A stretch of 64,000 nucleotides of DNA from Alicyclobacillus herbarius DSM 13609 (GTDB taxonomy: Bacteria > Bacillota > Bacilli > Alicyclobacillales > Alicyclobacillaceae): NCBI RefSeq assembly GCF_000430585.1, contig NZ_AUMH01000015.1:1-64000 (forward strand), given 5' to 3'. Position numbers and translations under genes: made by a program. Shown piece after piece: positions 1-11,243 of this stretch; position 1 is the first letter of the stretch; the number at the start of each line of letters is the position of its first letter. The notes below the pieces were generated by a model. The model did not search any database and was not told the origin of the DNA. It saw only the letters and a program-made list of their open reading frames with translations.

Positions 1-215
1 TGCCGTTCATAGAAACGTTGTACCCGATAGAGGGCTTTTCTGTCCGTCAGAATATTGATGAGAAGGGCTTTAATCCGTACCCCGACCGAAACACGGCAGT
101 CTTCGGGTTTGACTGGAACAATCGCATCAATACGCTCCACCCATTTCAATCGCCGTATGAGTTCAGCGAATACGGGAGCTGCTTCAACCTGAAATTGCGA
201 TATGGGTTCAATCAA
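1..215 (-). CDS. IS1634-family transposase, N-terminal part (runs off the left edge)
   Basis: On the minus strand an open frame starts at TTG (215-213), eight bases after a GGAGG site (228-224), and stays open to the window edge for about 71 codons. The protein contains PEDCRVSVGVRIKALLINIL followed by TDRKALYRVQRFYE, which matches the conserved N-terminal region (DUF4277) of IS1634/IS4-group DDE transposases, usually written as a VSPGxRIxALxxNILTDRxPLYRVxxF pattern. The catalytic domain would lie outside the window. The insertion-sequence end and its terminal repeat should lie a short way to the right of 228, but I could not identify it. Family assignment comes from remembered motif similarity. 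Confidence 0.75.
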   Translation of the reverse strand, partial: MIEPISQFQVEAAPVFAELIRRLKWVERIDAIVPVKPEDCRVSVGVRIKALLINILTDRKALYRVQRFYER

Positions 216-245
216 CTGGAAATCCTCCGTGCCATGTTGCGATGG

Positions 246-1343
246 ATGAAAGATTTCGCTGTGAACCCCCGTAAACCCTTTGGAAAATTACTGAACCACC
301 CTATATCAGGCGCGGAATCTGTGGTGAAAGACCAACCGTATGATGTTGAACACCTCAGAGAGCTTCCACAAATCCCGTTTTCTGAAGCGCTTCATGACCG
401 AATCCTGCACGTGGTTCAAAATCAAGACGCGACCACGGCAAGAGGCGCAAGGCGTTTGCGTAGACGATGGAACCTATTGATAGCGGCAGGTGGGATGTTA
501 GCCGCAGCTATGGCCATCGTCGCCGTTTTATCAACAAATGTTGCATCACCGCCGCGTCCGAATGCGGTCTCGCATACAGATTTCGCAACGAATTCGAATC
601 CAAATGGGTTACCTTCGGAAGACTCTTTATCACCTGTGGTCTCTTCACCGCTGTATGTTCATCCGGCTCCCGTTCAGGTCGTATCTGTCTGGACAGGGGC
701 TGACGCCGAACACCCTGGTGAGTGGGTGAACGCCCGTATTCGTAATCGTGGCTCGGTGCCTCTCGGGCGTTACGACGTCATCGGGGTCTTGGGCTTTGGC
801 CCCGGGGCCAATCCGAATGACATGCTGCATTATCAGCGCCTCGTCCTGACCAATGGTCCGGATAATCCGATTCAGCCTGGAAAAGAAGGGGTTTGGTCAT
901 TTCGCCCGGTCGGTCTCACGACTCGTGAACTGAGCAATCAAGTGCCACCACACCTTTGGTTTTTGCAAGCCGACAAGGCTTCCCGTGTTTCGACTGGCGC
1001 CCCGTGGAAGCCGGTTTCCACATTGGCAATCCGGAATCTCCGCCTGACTTCAGGGCCGACGGCGAAGCAGGCGCGGGTCTATGGCGTGCTCGTCAATCGT
1101 TCAGGCACAAAGGTGTCCCTGGCGGGCAAATGGGCGATTGTGTGGCTGGCTCCGCGCGACGTTTCGGACTGGACGAGTCCACGGGCGTTACGGTTTATTA
1201 CGACTCTCAAATGGGCTACCGGCGGCGCAAAGTCGCTTGCCGGTGGGACGGCACTCGCGGTATACTTTCCGCTGCTGGGACCAGAGACCGATTATCGCCA
1301 ACTGGTACCGCATATGGTTCTGGTCCAATCGTCCGAAGGTTAA
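246..1343 (+). CDS. membrane-anchored protein of unknown function, anti-sigma-factor-like layout
   Basis: The protein has a cytosolic N-terminus of about 75 residues containing ELPQIPFSEALHDRIL, an Arg-rich stretch, one transmembrane segment (LLIAAGGMLAAAMAIVAVL) and about 250 extracytoplasmic residues with Val/Gly-rich beta-sandwich character. This layout resembles membrane anti-sigma factors, but no zinc-binding HC2 motif and no sigma gene is visible. The start is uncertain: ATG 234, ATG 246 and GTG 261 are in frame and none has a good ribosome site. The open frame upstream to position 18 is the shadow of the transposase. The 5' end and promoter may have been removed by the insertion sequence. 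The stop overlaps the next start (TAATG). Confidence 0.5.
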   Translation: MKDFAVNPRKPFGKLLNHPISGAESVVKDQPYDVEHLRELPQIPFSEALHDRILHVVQNQDATTARGARRLRRRWNLLIAAGGMLAAAMAIVAVLSTNVASPPRPNAVSHTDFATNSNPNGLPSEDSLSPVVSSPLYVHPAPVQVVSVWTGADAEHPGEWVNARIRNRGSVPLGRYDVIGVLGFGPGANPNDMLHYQRLVLTNGPDNPIQPGKEGVWSFRPVGLTTRELSNQVPPHLWFLQADKASRVSTGAPWKPVSTLAIRNLRLTSGPTAKQARVYGVLVNRSGTKVSLAGKWAIVWLAPRDVSDWTSPRALRFITTLKWATGGAKSLAGGTALAVYFPLLGPETDYRQLVPHMVLVQSSEG

Positions 1344-1639
1344 TGCGGGGTGGTCAATTGACGACGCGGTTCAGTTTGAGTGAACTTGCGGAGATGTTAC
1401 ACGCACCCGTCGAACTCATTCGCCAGGCAGTGGATGATTTGGCAGAAACGGGGGAACTTACGGCGGAATCTTTCGTTTATGGAGAACGAAATTGGCGCGT
1501 GGCCCCAAGTGACGTAAAGCGGGTACAGGATTGGATTCAGGAGCACGAGGGTTCAGTGGGGCATGTGCAACCCAAGGCCGTCCGGCGCGTACGCCGAAAA
1601 CGGGTGATTCGCAAGGATGGGGCCATGGGTCCGACCTAA
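1343..1639 (+). CDS. small winged-helix-like protein, translationally coupled
   Basis: The ATG shares its A with the TAA stop of the preceding gene, which suggests translational coupling. The 98-residue product begins with a region (TRFSLSELAEMLHAPVELIR, then QAVDDLAETGEL) that reads as a helix-turn-helix or winged-helix fold: sensing helix, turn, recognition helix and a short beta wing (FVYGERNWRV). The C-terminus is strongly basic (RRVRRKRVIRKDG), consistent with nucleic-acid binding. I do not recognise a named family. Its coupling to a membrane-anchored protein suggests a signalling or regulatory pair, but that is inference. Confidence 0.55.
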   Translation: MRGGQLTTRFSLSELAEMLHAPVELIRQAVDDLAETGELTAESFVYGERNWRVAPSDVKRVQDWIQEHEGSVGHVQPKAVRRVRRKRVIRKDGAMGPT

Positions 1640-1644
1640 TTCGG

Positions 1645-1673
1645 TTGCAGTAGCGGAGTGTCTGATCTACACT
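1645..1673 (+). promoter_or_regulatory. possible sigma-A promoter for ald
   Basis: TTGCAG (1645-1650) and TACACT (1668-1673) are separated by 17 bases, about 100 bases before the ald start. The match to the vegetative consensus is only moderate. Confidence 0.3.
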
Positions 1674-1770
1674 GTGGGCGGGCTTTTCGGTGCTCTCAAC
1701 GAATGGATTCCGTCGGTGAAGGGAACCGCCAGAACAGGGCATGGTGAATGTCGAGAAGAAGGTGCGAAGA

Positions 1771-2892
1771 ATGAAGATTGGGGTCCCAAGAGAGATTAAA
1801 AACAACGAAAATCGCGTTGCCATTACACCTGCAGGTGTTCATACCCTGGTTGGAGCAGGACACGAAGTATATATTGAAACCAGGGCCGGGGAGGGAAGCG
1901 GTTTCACGGATGACGATTTTATTCAGGCGGGTGCCCAAATTTTAACGTCTGCCGCTGACGTTTGGGAACAGACCGACATGGTAATCAAGGTCAAAGAGCC
2001 TCTGCCTGAGGAATATGGATATTTCCGCAAGGACTTAATCCTATTCACGTATCTCCATTTGGCGCCACTGCCCGAGTTGACGAAGACGCTTATGGACAGT
2101 GGGGTCACGGCAATCGCATATGAGACGGTACAACTTCCGGACGGAAGCCTGCCGTTGTTGACGCCGATGAGTGAAGTGGCTGGGCGTATGTCGATTCAAG
2201 TGGGGGCCCACCATCTGGAGCGGCCTCATCAAGGGTTGGGTGTCTTGCTCGGTGGAGTACCCGGGGTTCCAGCAGCGAAGGTAGTTGTTGTCGGCGGGGG
2301 AACGGTTGGCTTGAACGCAGCCCGGATTGCGCTTGGGATGGGGGCGAATGTATCCATCCTGGATATCAATCCAAGCCGGCTGGCGTACATTGATGAGGTC
2401 TATCAAGGACGTATCCAGACCGTGATGTCCAACGACTACAATTTGTACGAACAGCTCCAGGATTGCGACCTGCTGATTGGTGCTGTTTTGATTCCAGGGG
2501 CACGGACGCCGAAGATCGTCAAGACGGATATGGTCAAGTCGATGAAGAAAGGCAGCGTGATTGTCGACGTCGCCATTGACCAGGGCGGATCGGTCGAGAC
2601 GATTGATCGGATTACCACGCACGATAACCCGACCTACGAGAAATTCGGAGTCGTACACTATGCCGTAGCCAACATGCCGGGGGCAGTGCCGCGGACCTCG
2701 ACGTTCGCCTTGACCAACGTCACCATCCCGTACGCATTACAAATTGCCAACAAGGGTGCAAAGCAGGCGGTTCGTGACAATGGCGCTTTGGCGCGCGGGG
2801 TGAACGTGATGGAGGGGAAGCTGACTTATGAGGCGGTCGCGAAGTCTTTGGATTTCCCTTATACCCCGCTCGCTGACGTGATTCATGCATAA
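1771..2892 (+). CDS. ald: alanine dehydrogenase
   Basis: NAD-dependent oxidative deamination of L-alanine to pyruvate and ammonia, in the cytosol. The N-terminus [20 protein letters not shown] is the family signature. The Rossmann motif [21 protein letters not shown] sits near residue 170, and the catalytic Lys (VIKVKEP), His (YLHLAPL) and Asp ([12 protein letters not shown]) are present. The 373-residue length is typical. ATG 1771 was chosen over the upstream ATG 1741 because homologues begin with MKIGVP and a GAAGAAGG site precedes it. In Bacillus this enzyme supports growth on alanine and sporulation. Confidence 0.95.
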   Translation: MKIGVPREIKNNENRVAITPAGVHTLVGAGHEVYIETRAGEGSGFTDDDFIQAGAQILTSAADVWEQTDMVIKVKEPLPEEYGYFRKDLILFTYLHLAPLPELTKTLMDSGVTAIAYETVQLPDGSLPLLTPMSEVAGRMSIQVGAHHLERPHQGLGVLLGGVPGVPAAKVVVVGGGTVGLNAARIALGMGANVSILDINPSRLAYIDEVYQGRIQTVMSNDYNLYEQLQDCDLLIGAVLIPGARTPKIVKTDMVKSMKKGSVIVDVAIDQGGSVETIDRITTHDNPTYEKFGVVHYAVANMPGAVPRTSTFALTNVTIPYALQIANKGAKQAVRDNGALARGVNVMEGKLTYEAVAKSLDFPYTPLADVIHA

Positions 2893-3058
2893 CTTCCATC
2901 CATCTTTATATCAAGGACGCGGATCACGCCCGGTTGCAGCCGTTTTTCCATGAATCGGGCGTGGTTCGCGTGGAACGCGAGCACTACAGCGCCCTTTTGG
3001 TGTATCATAGGCATTGCAGGGGATTTCCGAAGCCCGCTCGGGGAGGAGACCGCAAGAT
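2893..3058 (+). other. intergenic region with inverted repeat and a startless protein-like frame
   Basis: CACGCCCG (2925-2932) is repeated inverted as CGGGCGTG (2956-2963), with a 23-base loop and no T-run. The frame that ends in TGA at 3060-3062, overlapping the next ATG, translates to plausible protein (SIHLYIKDADHARLQPFF, then HESGVVRVEREHYSALLVYH). It has no ATG, GTG or TTG before TTG 2934, and no ribosome site there. It could be the remnant of a short gene or chance. Confidence 0.25.
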
Positions 3059-3439
3059 ATGAAGACCTGTTGGGCCATGCCGTTTGTGGCAGGAGTGGTC
3101 GCGCTTACAGTGGGAGGATGTGGACAGGCAAGCCAACCGGCATCCCAGGTGCCAGCGGATGCGGTGAAAGTCAACGTGGTTGCGTCCGATTTTAAATGGT
3201 CTCTGAGCAGGACCGACTTTGTAGTTGGAAAACCCATCGATTTCGTGGTCAGTTCAAAACAGGGGACACACGGTTTTTCGATTGACGGCACCAACATCAG
3301 TCAAACCGTCTCCCAGGGGGACAATCCGGTCGATGTGGTGTTTACGCCCAAAAAGACAGGGACGTATACCATTCGTTGCGACGTCTTTTGCGGTTCAGGG
3401 CATGCCGATATGGTCGCCAAATTCCATGTGCATCAATAA
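3059..3439 (+). CDS. CuA-type cupredoxin lipoprotein (cytochrome c oxidase subunit II-like)
   Basis: The 126-residue protein starts at ATG 3059 behind GGGGAGGAG. A signal peptide ends in a lipobox (LTVGGC), so it is probably a membrane-anchored lipoprotein outside the cell. The cupredoxin domain has a His in GTHGFSI and the complete binuclear CuA set CDVFCGSGHADM (Cys-x3-Cys-x3-His-x2-Met), as in cytochrome oxidase subunit II and N2O reductase. There is no transmembrane hairpin and no oxidase subunit I nearby. It may be a stand-alone electron carrier, or a copper carrier for a CuA centre; which one cannot be decided from the sequence. Confidence 0.85.
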   Translation: MKTCWAMPFVAGVVALTVGGCGQASQPASQVPADAVKVNVVASDFKWSLSRTDFVVGKPIDFVVSSKQGTHGFSIDGTNISQTVSQGDNPVDVVFTPKKTGTYTIRCDVFCGSGHADMVAKFHVHQ

Positions 3440-3465
3440 GGCACACGGCGGAAAGGATGAGGTGA

Positions 3466-3774
3466 ATGGTCACTGAAGAGCAAGTCCGCAGTGCGTTAAC
3501 CGAAGTTTTGGACCCGGAAATTCAGATTGATATCGTAAACCTAGGGATGGTTTACGGGATTGACATTTCGGAGGATGGAAAAAAGGTTAAAATCACGATG
3601 ACGTTGACCACCATGGGGTGCCCCGCGTACGACATGCTGCGTGATGAAATCATTGAGCGGGTGGGAAGCTTCGAAGGTGTCGAAGACGTCGAGGTCGAGC
3701 TGACGTTTGATCCGCCTTGGGATAAGGATATGATGTCGGAGGAAGCAAAGTTAGTGTTCAAGTACCTGTTCTAA
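3466..3774 (+). CDS. DUF59/MIP18-family metal-sulfur cluster protein
   Basis: A 102-residue protein of the PaaD/SufT/MIP18 type, with the typical features LDPEIQIDIVNLGMVYGI, the conserved Cys in TTMGCPAYDML and the C-terminal VELTFDPPWDKDMMSEEAK. Such proteins assist maturation or transfer of Fe-S clusters. Its position directly ahead of sufC supports that role here. The start at ATG 3466 follows GGAAAGGATGAGGTG. Bacillus has similar free-standing copies. Confidence 0.9.
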   Translation: MVTEEQVRSALTEVLDPEIQIDIVNLGMVYGIDISEDGKKVKITMTLTTMGCPAYDMLRDEIIERVGSFEGVEDVEVELTFDPPWDKDMMSEEAKLVFKYLF

Positions 3775-3793
3775 GCAACGGATTTTCAGACGC

Positions 3794-3821
3794 TTGCAAT
3801 TTTCGATTCATGTGGTACGCT
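3794..3821 (+). promoter_or_regulatory. weak candidate promoter for the suf operon
   Basis: TTGCAA (3794-3799) and TACGCT (3816-3821) are spaced by 16 bases in the 176-base gap between the DUF59 gene and sufC. No clear IscR-type operator or terminator is visible in this gap. Confidence 0.25.
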
Positions 3822-3950
3822 GAAGTTGAAACATGACTTGAGCAGTCAACTTTTAGAGGCGGTCCGGAATGGATGAAACGCCCCGTTCTCTTTCTGGATG
3901 CGCTGCTCCACTTCGACGACGTTGATTTCGCTGGAAAAGAGGTTGGTTGC

Positions 3951-4736
3951 ATGTCGACTCCAGTTCTGAACATCGAAGACCTGCATGTGGCGGTCGAGGA
4001 GAAAGAAATTGTCAAGGGACTGAGCCTTGAGATAAAAGGCGGAGAAATTCACGCGATTATGGGCCCCAACGGGACCGGGAAAAGCACCCTGGCTTCCGCG
4101 CTGATGGGCCATCCAGCCTATGCCGTGACAGGCGGGAAGGTGACTTTGGATGGCGAGGACATCTTGGCGATGTCCGTCGATGAGCGTTCCCGGGCTGGGC
4201 TGTTCTTGGCGATGCAGTACCCGGCCGAAGTGCCCGGTGTATCAAACGCCAACTTCCTACGTACAGCTTTGAACGCGCGCCGTGGGGAAGGCAATGAGCT
4301 CCCAGTGATCAAGTTCCACCGTTTACTGCAGCAAAAGATGAAAGACCTAAACATCGACCCGTCCTTCGCGGAGCGTTATTTGAACGAAGGGTTCTCAGGG
4401 GGCGAAAAGAAGCGGAATGAAATCCTGCAGATGAGCCTCTTGGAACCAAAGATTGCGATTTTGGATGAGATTGACTCCGGATTGGATATCGACGCTTTGA
4501 AACTGGTTGCGGATGCTGTGAACCAACTCCGCTCGCCGAAGACCGGGTTTCTCATCATCACGCACTATCAGCGCCTGCTTCAATACATCGTGCCGGATTA
4601 TGTGCATGTGATGATGCAGGGCCGCATCGTCAAGTCTGGTGACAAGACGTTGGCTGAGTATCTGGAGGCCAACGGGTATGATGCTCTAAAACGGGAACTC
4701 GGCATTGTCGACGAAACGGTCGGCGCCGAAGCGTAA
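3951..4736 (+). CDS. sufC: Fe-S cluster assembly ATPase SufC
   Basis: ABC-type ATPase of the SufBCD scaffold, cytosolic. Walker A GPNGTGKS lies near residue 38, the signature FSGGEKKRNEILQM near 145, and Walker B IAILDEIDSGLD near 168; the FSGGEKKR variant is diagnostic of SufC. The 261-residue length is normal. ATG 3951 was chosen over the in-frame ATG 3873 because homologues begin just before the first beta strand and AAGAGG precedes it. It is the first gene of sufC-D-S-U-B, the same order as in Bacillus subtilis, where the operon is essential. Confidence 0.96.
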   Translation: MSTPVLNIEDLHVAVEEKEIVKGLSLEIKGGEIHAIMGPNGTGKSTLASALMGHPAYAVTGGKVTLDGEDILAMSVDERSRAGLFLAMQYPAEVPGVSNANFLRTALNARRGEGNELPVIKFHRLLQQKMKDLNIDPSFAERYLNEGFSGGEKKRNEILQMSLLEPKIAILDEIDSGLDIDALKLVADAVNQLRSPKTGFLIITHYQRLLQYIVPDYVHVMMQGRIVKSGDKTLAEYLEANGYDALKRELGIVDETVGAEA

Positions 4737-4749
4737 GGAGGGGCGGCGC

Positions 4750-7698
<2,949 letters not shown>

Positions 7699-7743
7699 AC
7701 GGGTATTCGATTGTAAGTTGGTCTGAAAAGGAGGAGATACGAA

Positions 7744-9141
7744 ATGGCCAAATCACTCCCGGAACTGGAAGAGTATCAGTATGGCTTTCGGGATAAGGAC
7801 ATCTCCGTGGTCAAGTTCCAAAAGGGGTTAAACCGTAAGATTGTCGAAGAAATTTCGATGATGAAAAACGAGCCCGGCTGGATGACCGACTTTCGCCTGC
7901 GTTCGCTGGAGATCTTCCAATCCAAGCCGATGCCGACCTGGGGCGGCGACCTGTCCGAATTAGACTTTGACGACATCACGTATTACGTGAAGCCGACCGA
8001 GCGCCAGGGCAAGACCTGGGATGATGTCCCCGAGGAGATTAAGAATACGTTTGATAAACTGGGGATTCCGGAGGCGGAACAGAAGTTTTTAGCCGGGGTA
8101 TCGGCGCAATACGAGTCCGAAGTGGTTTATCACTCAATGAAAAAGGAACTAGAAGAACAAGGGATTTTGTTCATGGACACCGACTCGGCGCTCCGTGAGC
8201 ACCCAGAGATCTTTAAGCAGTACTTTGGCACGGTCGTCCCGCCGGAAGACAACAAGTTCGCAGCTCTGAACAGCGCGGTTTGGAGTGGCGGCAGCTTCAT
8301 CTATGTGCCGAAAGGTGTCAAGGCGGAGGTTCCGCTGCAGGCGTACTTCCGGATCAACTCGGAGAACATGGGACAATTCGAAAGAACGTTGATCATCTGT
8401 GATGATGACAGTTTTGTCCACTATGTCGAAGGGTGCACGGCGCCGATTTACAGCACCAATTCACTGCACAGCGCGGTAGTGGAAATCGTCGTCAAAGACC
8501 GGGCGCGCTGTCGCTACACCACCATCCAGAACTGGGCGCCGAACATTTATAATCTGGTCACTAAGCGGGCGGTCGCATATAAGGATGCCACCATGGAATG
8601 GGTCGACGGCAACATCGGATCGAAGTTGACGATGAAGTATCCAAGCGTCTACATGATGGAAGAAGGAGCCAAGGCGATGGTTCTGTCGATTGCCGTGGCA
8701 GGCAAGGGGCAGCACCAAGACGCTGGCGCCAAGGTGATCCACAACGCGCCGAATACTACGTCGACCATCGTTTCGAAGTCCATCAGTAAGCGTGGCGGAA
8801 AGACGACGTATCGCGGATTGGCCAGCTTTGGTCCGAATGCCCGTGGTGCGAAGGCGAACATTAAATGCGACACGCTCATCTTTGACGAGGACTCAACCTC
8901 GGACACGATTCCGCATAACGAGATTATGAACGATGATGTGACGCTGGAACACGAAGCGTCTGTGTCCAAGGTCAGTGAAGAACAGCTGTTCTATCTGATG
9001 AGTCGGGGCATTTCTGAAGAGGATGCCACACGCATGATTGTCATGGGCTTTATCGAGCCGTTTACCCGTGAACTGCCGATGGAATATGCGGTAGAAATGA
9101 ATCGTCTGATTAAGTTCGAAATGGAAGGGTCCGTGGGTTAA
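7744..9141 (+). CDS. sufB: Fe-S cluster scaffold protein SufB
   Basis: A 465-residue core scaffold subunit of SufBCD. Landmarks include [57 protein letters not shown] and the C-terminal [20 protein letters not shown]. The start has a strong AAAAGGAGGAG site. The 45-base gap after sufU holds only this ribosome site. Confidence 0.97.
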   Translation: MAKSLPELEEYQYGFRDKDISVVKFQKGLNRKIVEEISMMKNEPGWMTDFRLRSLEIFQSKPMPTWGGDLSELDFDDITYYVKPTERQGKTWDDVPEEIKNTFDKLGIPEAEQKFLAGVSAQYESEVVYHSMKKELEEQGILFMDTDSALREHPEIFKQYFGTVVPPEDNKFAALNSAVWSGGSFIYVPKGVKAEVPLQAYFRINSENMGQFERTLIICDDDSFVHYVEGCTAPIYSTNSLHSAVVEIVVKDRARCRYTTIQNWAPNIYNLVTKRAVAYKDATMEWVDGNIGSKLTMKYPSVYMMEEGAKAMVLSIAVAGKGQHQDAGAKVIHNAPNTTSTIVSKSISKRGGKTTYRGLASFGPNARGAKANIKCDTLIFDEDSTSDTIPHNEIMNDDVTLEHEASVSKVSEEQLFYLMSRGISEEDATRMIVMGFIEPFTRELPMEYAVEMNRLIKFEMEGSVG

Positions 9142-9145
9142 ACAC

Positions 9146-9454
9146 ATGGCTTGGATAAAGGTTGCGAGTGCTGCTGAGGTTCCGATTGGCCACATGATTC
9201 GTGTCGAGGTTGAGGATGAAGAAATTGCGATATATCACCTGGAAGATGGCTGGTACGCGACTTCGGCCATCTGTACACACGCATACGCAGATTTAACGAC
9301 TGGTAGTTTGGACGGGGCAGTGGTCACTTGTCCAAAGCACGGTGGGCAATTTGATGTAAGAACCGGTGCTGCGGTCAAACTTCCGTGTGTCGTTGCGCTC
9401 GCAACCTTTGCGGCTGAAGTGCGAGGAGAAGACGTGTATATCGACTTCGAATAG
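9146..9454 (+). CDS. Rieske [2Fe-2S] ferredoxin (NirD/HcaC-like)
   Basis: A 102-residue soluble Rieske ferredoxin. The cluster motifs are CTHAYADL (C-x-H) and CPKHGGQFD (C-x2-H), separated by 16 residues as in dioxygenase ferredoxins and the small nitrite reductase subunit NirD. There is no signal peptide. It starts four bases after the sufB stop, so it is the sixth gene of the suf transcript. No oxygenase, reductase or nitrite reductase large subunit is adjacent. It may be a redox partner for assembly, or a reporter-like client of the Suf system; this is inference. Confidence 0.9.
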   Translation: MAWIKVASAAEVPIGHMIRVEVEDEEIAIYHLEDGWYATSAICTHAYADLTTGSLDGAVVTCPKHGGQFDVRTGAAVKLPCVVALATFAAEVRGEDVYIDFE

Positions 9455-9539
9455 GCATGTTTGGCGGCAGCGTGGTCTACTTCTTGTTGCCGCCGCGCAC
9501 GAAAGCCGTTCCTTATCCGGTATAACGGGGGGAATTTCG

Positions 9540-9989
9540 GTGCGAGTTTCAAGCAAAACGGAGTATGGGTTGCGGGCCATGGTGGCATTGGCCCAGCTGG
9601 CGAGCAACGAACGTCCAGTGTCGCTGCCGCGAATCGCGGATCAGGAAGGGATTCCCGAGCAGTACCTGGACCAGATTGTGGCACGCCTGCGGCGGGCTGG
9701 ATTCGTAAAGAGTGTTCGAGGTGTCAACGGTGGCTATCTCTTGAGTCGCCCTCCAGAAGACATTCGCATCGGTGAATTAGTCAGAGTCTTAGAGGGAAGT
9801 TTGTCACCGATAGGTTGCATCAGCGAGGAAAATGAATCACCCGGAGACTTTTGCGGGTTGTACAAGACCTGTCACACACGCAGTGTTTGGCTTCGTGTGA
9901 TGGACGCGGTCACACAAGCCTTGGACAGCATCTCGCTGGCGGACGTGATGCATGATGACGTGCCGGTTACGACACAGCGGAACGGTTAA
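9540..9989 (+). CDS. Rrf2/IscR-type transcriptional regulator
   Basis: A 149-residue Rrf2-family winged-helix repressor (MRVSSKTEYGLRAMVALAQL; recognition region LPRIADQEGIPEQYLDQIVA; wing VRGVNGGYLLSRP). Three cysteines in the C-terminal loop (GCISEE, DFCGLYK, TCHTR; spacing C-x11-C-x5-C) could bind an Fe-S cluster, as in IscR and NsrR. The start is GTG 9540 after GGGGG. The gene lies 85 bases past the Rieske gene. A TATAAC sequence (9521-9526) sits inside the imperfect dyad TTATCCGGTATAA just upstream, a possible own promoter and operator. Feedback control of suf is inferred from position. Confidence 0.88.
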   Translation: MRVSSKTEYGLRAMVALAQLASNERPVSLPRIADQEGIPEQYLDQIVARLRRAGFVKSVRGVNGGYLLSRPPEDIRIGELVRVLEGSLSPIGCISEENESPGDFCGLYKTCHTRSVWLRVMDAVTQALDSISLADVMHDDVPVTTQRNG

Positions 9990-10025
9990 TTCCTTTCCGA
10001 ACAAAGTTGGTATAGCCTTAGGATG

Positions 10026-10061
10026 GAGGCGGCTGCGCGTGTTCAGCACGGCCGCCTCTTT
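10026..10061 (+). terminator. Rho-independent terminator after the suf/rrf2 cluster
   Basis: GAGGCGGC (10026-10033) pairs with GCCGCCTC (10051-10058), with an inner CGTG/CACG helix, and is followed by TTT. The T-run is short. Confidence 0.65.
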
Positions 10062-10082
10062 CGCATTACGGGACGCGCATTC

Positions 10083-10373
10083 TCATGAATGCTCCTCCTT
10101 GAACCCTAAGTCGACCTTTGGCAAGTGCTGAATTTCTTCCAGGGATCTGTCCCGCTCAGCACAGGCATCTAAGTATTCACGGTAAAGGGCTTCGACGTCA
10201 GAGTGACGCTTTAGGATATCTTCATCCAAGATGAGATGGTTGCCCGACTTGTCATACGCAATGTGGTGGCTTGGGTTATATCCGTGATCCCGTAGGACAG
10301 ACAGCAGCTTGGATAAAAGCTTTGTGACTTTCAAGTGTGCAGTGCTCCAACGTTCGGAAATCGGTGCGCTCAT
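10083..10373 (-). CDS. small alpha-helical protein of unknown function
   Basis: A 96-residue, charged, soluble protein (MSAPISERWSTAHLKVTKLL ... YDKSGNHLILDEDILKRHSD ... RDRSLEEIQHLPKVDL) with no transmembrane segment. ATG 10373 follows AGGAAAGGAAGGG; the longer open frame upstream would run across the divergent promoter and was rejected. It is divergent from the peroxiredoxin gene. I do not recognise the family. Confidence 0.6.
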   Translation of the reverse strand: MSAPISERWSTAHLKVTKLLSKLLSVLRDHGYNPSHHIAYDKSGNHLILDEDILKRHSDVEALYREYLDACAERDRSLEEIQHLPKVDLGFKEEHS

Positions 10374-10397
10374 AGCCAAAACCCTTCCTTTCCTGAT

Positions 10398-10427
10398 TTG
10401 AAGCGATGCGACTGGGTATAGTATAAT
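10398..10427 (+). promoter_or_regulatory. sigma-A promoter of the peroxiredoxin gene
   Basis: TTGAAG (10398-10403), an 18-base spacer and a perfect TATAAT (10422-10427), 62 bases before the start codon. No PerR box is recognisable around it. Confidence 0.6.
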
Positions 10428-10488
10428 CCAGGTGAAATGGCTTCGCCAACTTTTGGTTATCCAAATTCCCATGTAGGAGGTAGTGGTC

Positions 10489-11028
10489 ATGCCGTTGGTG
10501 GGTCGCCCTGCTCCGGACTTTGACATGTTGTCTACGAAAAACCTGAAGACGTTGAATGAGCGCGTGAAACTGTCCGATTACAAAGGCAAATGGCTCGTGC
10601 TGTTCTTCTATCCGCAGGATTTCACGTTTGTCTGCCCGACGGAAATCCTCGCGATGAACGAACGGTTGCAGGAGTTTAAGGACCTGGACGCGGAGGTGCT
10701 GGGTGTGAGCACCGACAGCGTCCACAGCCACAAGGCCTGGCTTGAAACACCGCGGGACAAGAACGGCCTGGGCGGGATTGGCTATCCGTTGGCAGCCGAT
10801 TTTACCAAGGAAGTAGCTCGCAAGTATGACGTGCTGATCGAGTCCGAGGGCGTGGCTCTGCGCGGATTGTTTATCATCGATCCGGAAGGTATCCTGCGGT
10901 ATCAGGTGGTTCACGATTTGAACATTGGCCGCAGTGTCGACGAGACGCTTCGCGTCTTGGAGGCCTTGCAGGCGGGCGGAATGTGCCCGGCAAACTGGAA
11001 GCCTGGGGATAAACTGCTCGAAGTTTAA
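10489..11028 (+). CDS. 2-Cys peroxiredoxin (AhpC/TSA family)
   Basis: Thiol peroxidase that reduces peroxides with a dithiol donor. The peroxidatic Cys is C49 in FTFVCPTEI and the resolving Cys is C166 in GGMCPANWKPG, so it is a typical 2-Cys enzyme. The catalytic Pro/Thr (PTEI) and the active-site Arg (GVALRGLFIID) are present. Length is 179 residues. ATG 10489 lies eight bases after AGGAGG; the GTG at 10483 is too close to that site. It has its own promoter and terminator, so it is probably monocistronic. No AhpF gene is adjacent. Confidence 0.93.
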   Translation: MPLVGRPAPDFDMLSTKNLKTLNERVKLSDYKGKWLVLFFYPQDFTFVCPTEILAMNERLQEFKDLDAEVLGVSTDSVHSHKAWLETPRDKNGLGGIGYPLAADFTKEVARKYDVLIESEGVALRGLFIIDPEGILRYQVVHDLNIGRSVDETLRVLEALQAGGMCPANWKPGDKLLEV

Positions 11029-11102
11029 AGTATGTGCCGGTATAACGCTTAAACAGCCCTGTTCTTAGGGTTGCCCAGTTCCCAAGGACATCCGAATAAA
11101 AC

Positions 11103-11134
11103 AAGGGGTTCAGTTTCGGGCTGAACCCTTTTTT
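11103..11134 (+). terminator. Rho-independent terminator after the peroxiredoxin gene
   Basis: AAGGGGTTCAG (11103-11113), a seven-base loop and CTGAACCC (11121-11128) followed by TTTTTT. This is a classical structure. Confidence 0.9.
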
Positions 11135-11243
11135 CCTTGTACGCACCCAAAGATGCCTCCTCTTACTCGAACGGATGTCTAGGGGGGATACATTCACCTC
11201 CGGATGCGGATAAAGGCAAACTGCGGTGAACGGAGTAACCCGA

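Noticed and set aside
18-245. N-terminal extension of the first plus-strand open frame
   Set aside because: The same bases encode a clear transposase N-terminus on the minus strand with an ideal ribosome site, and the plus-strand peptide has no recognisable character.
10374-10526. N-terminal extension of the small minus-strand gene next to the peroxiredoxin
   Set aside because: It would run through the peroxiredoxin promoter, and a good AGGAAAGGAAGGG site marks ATG 10373 instead.
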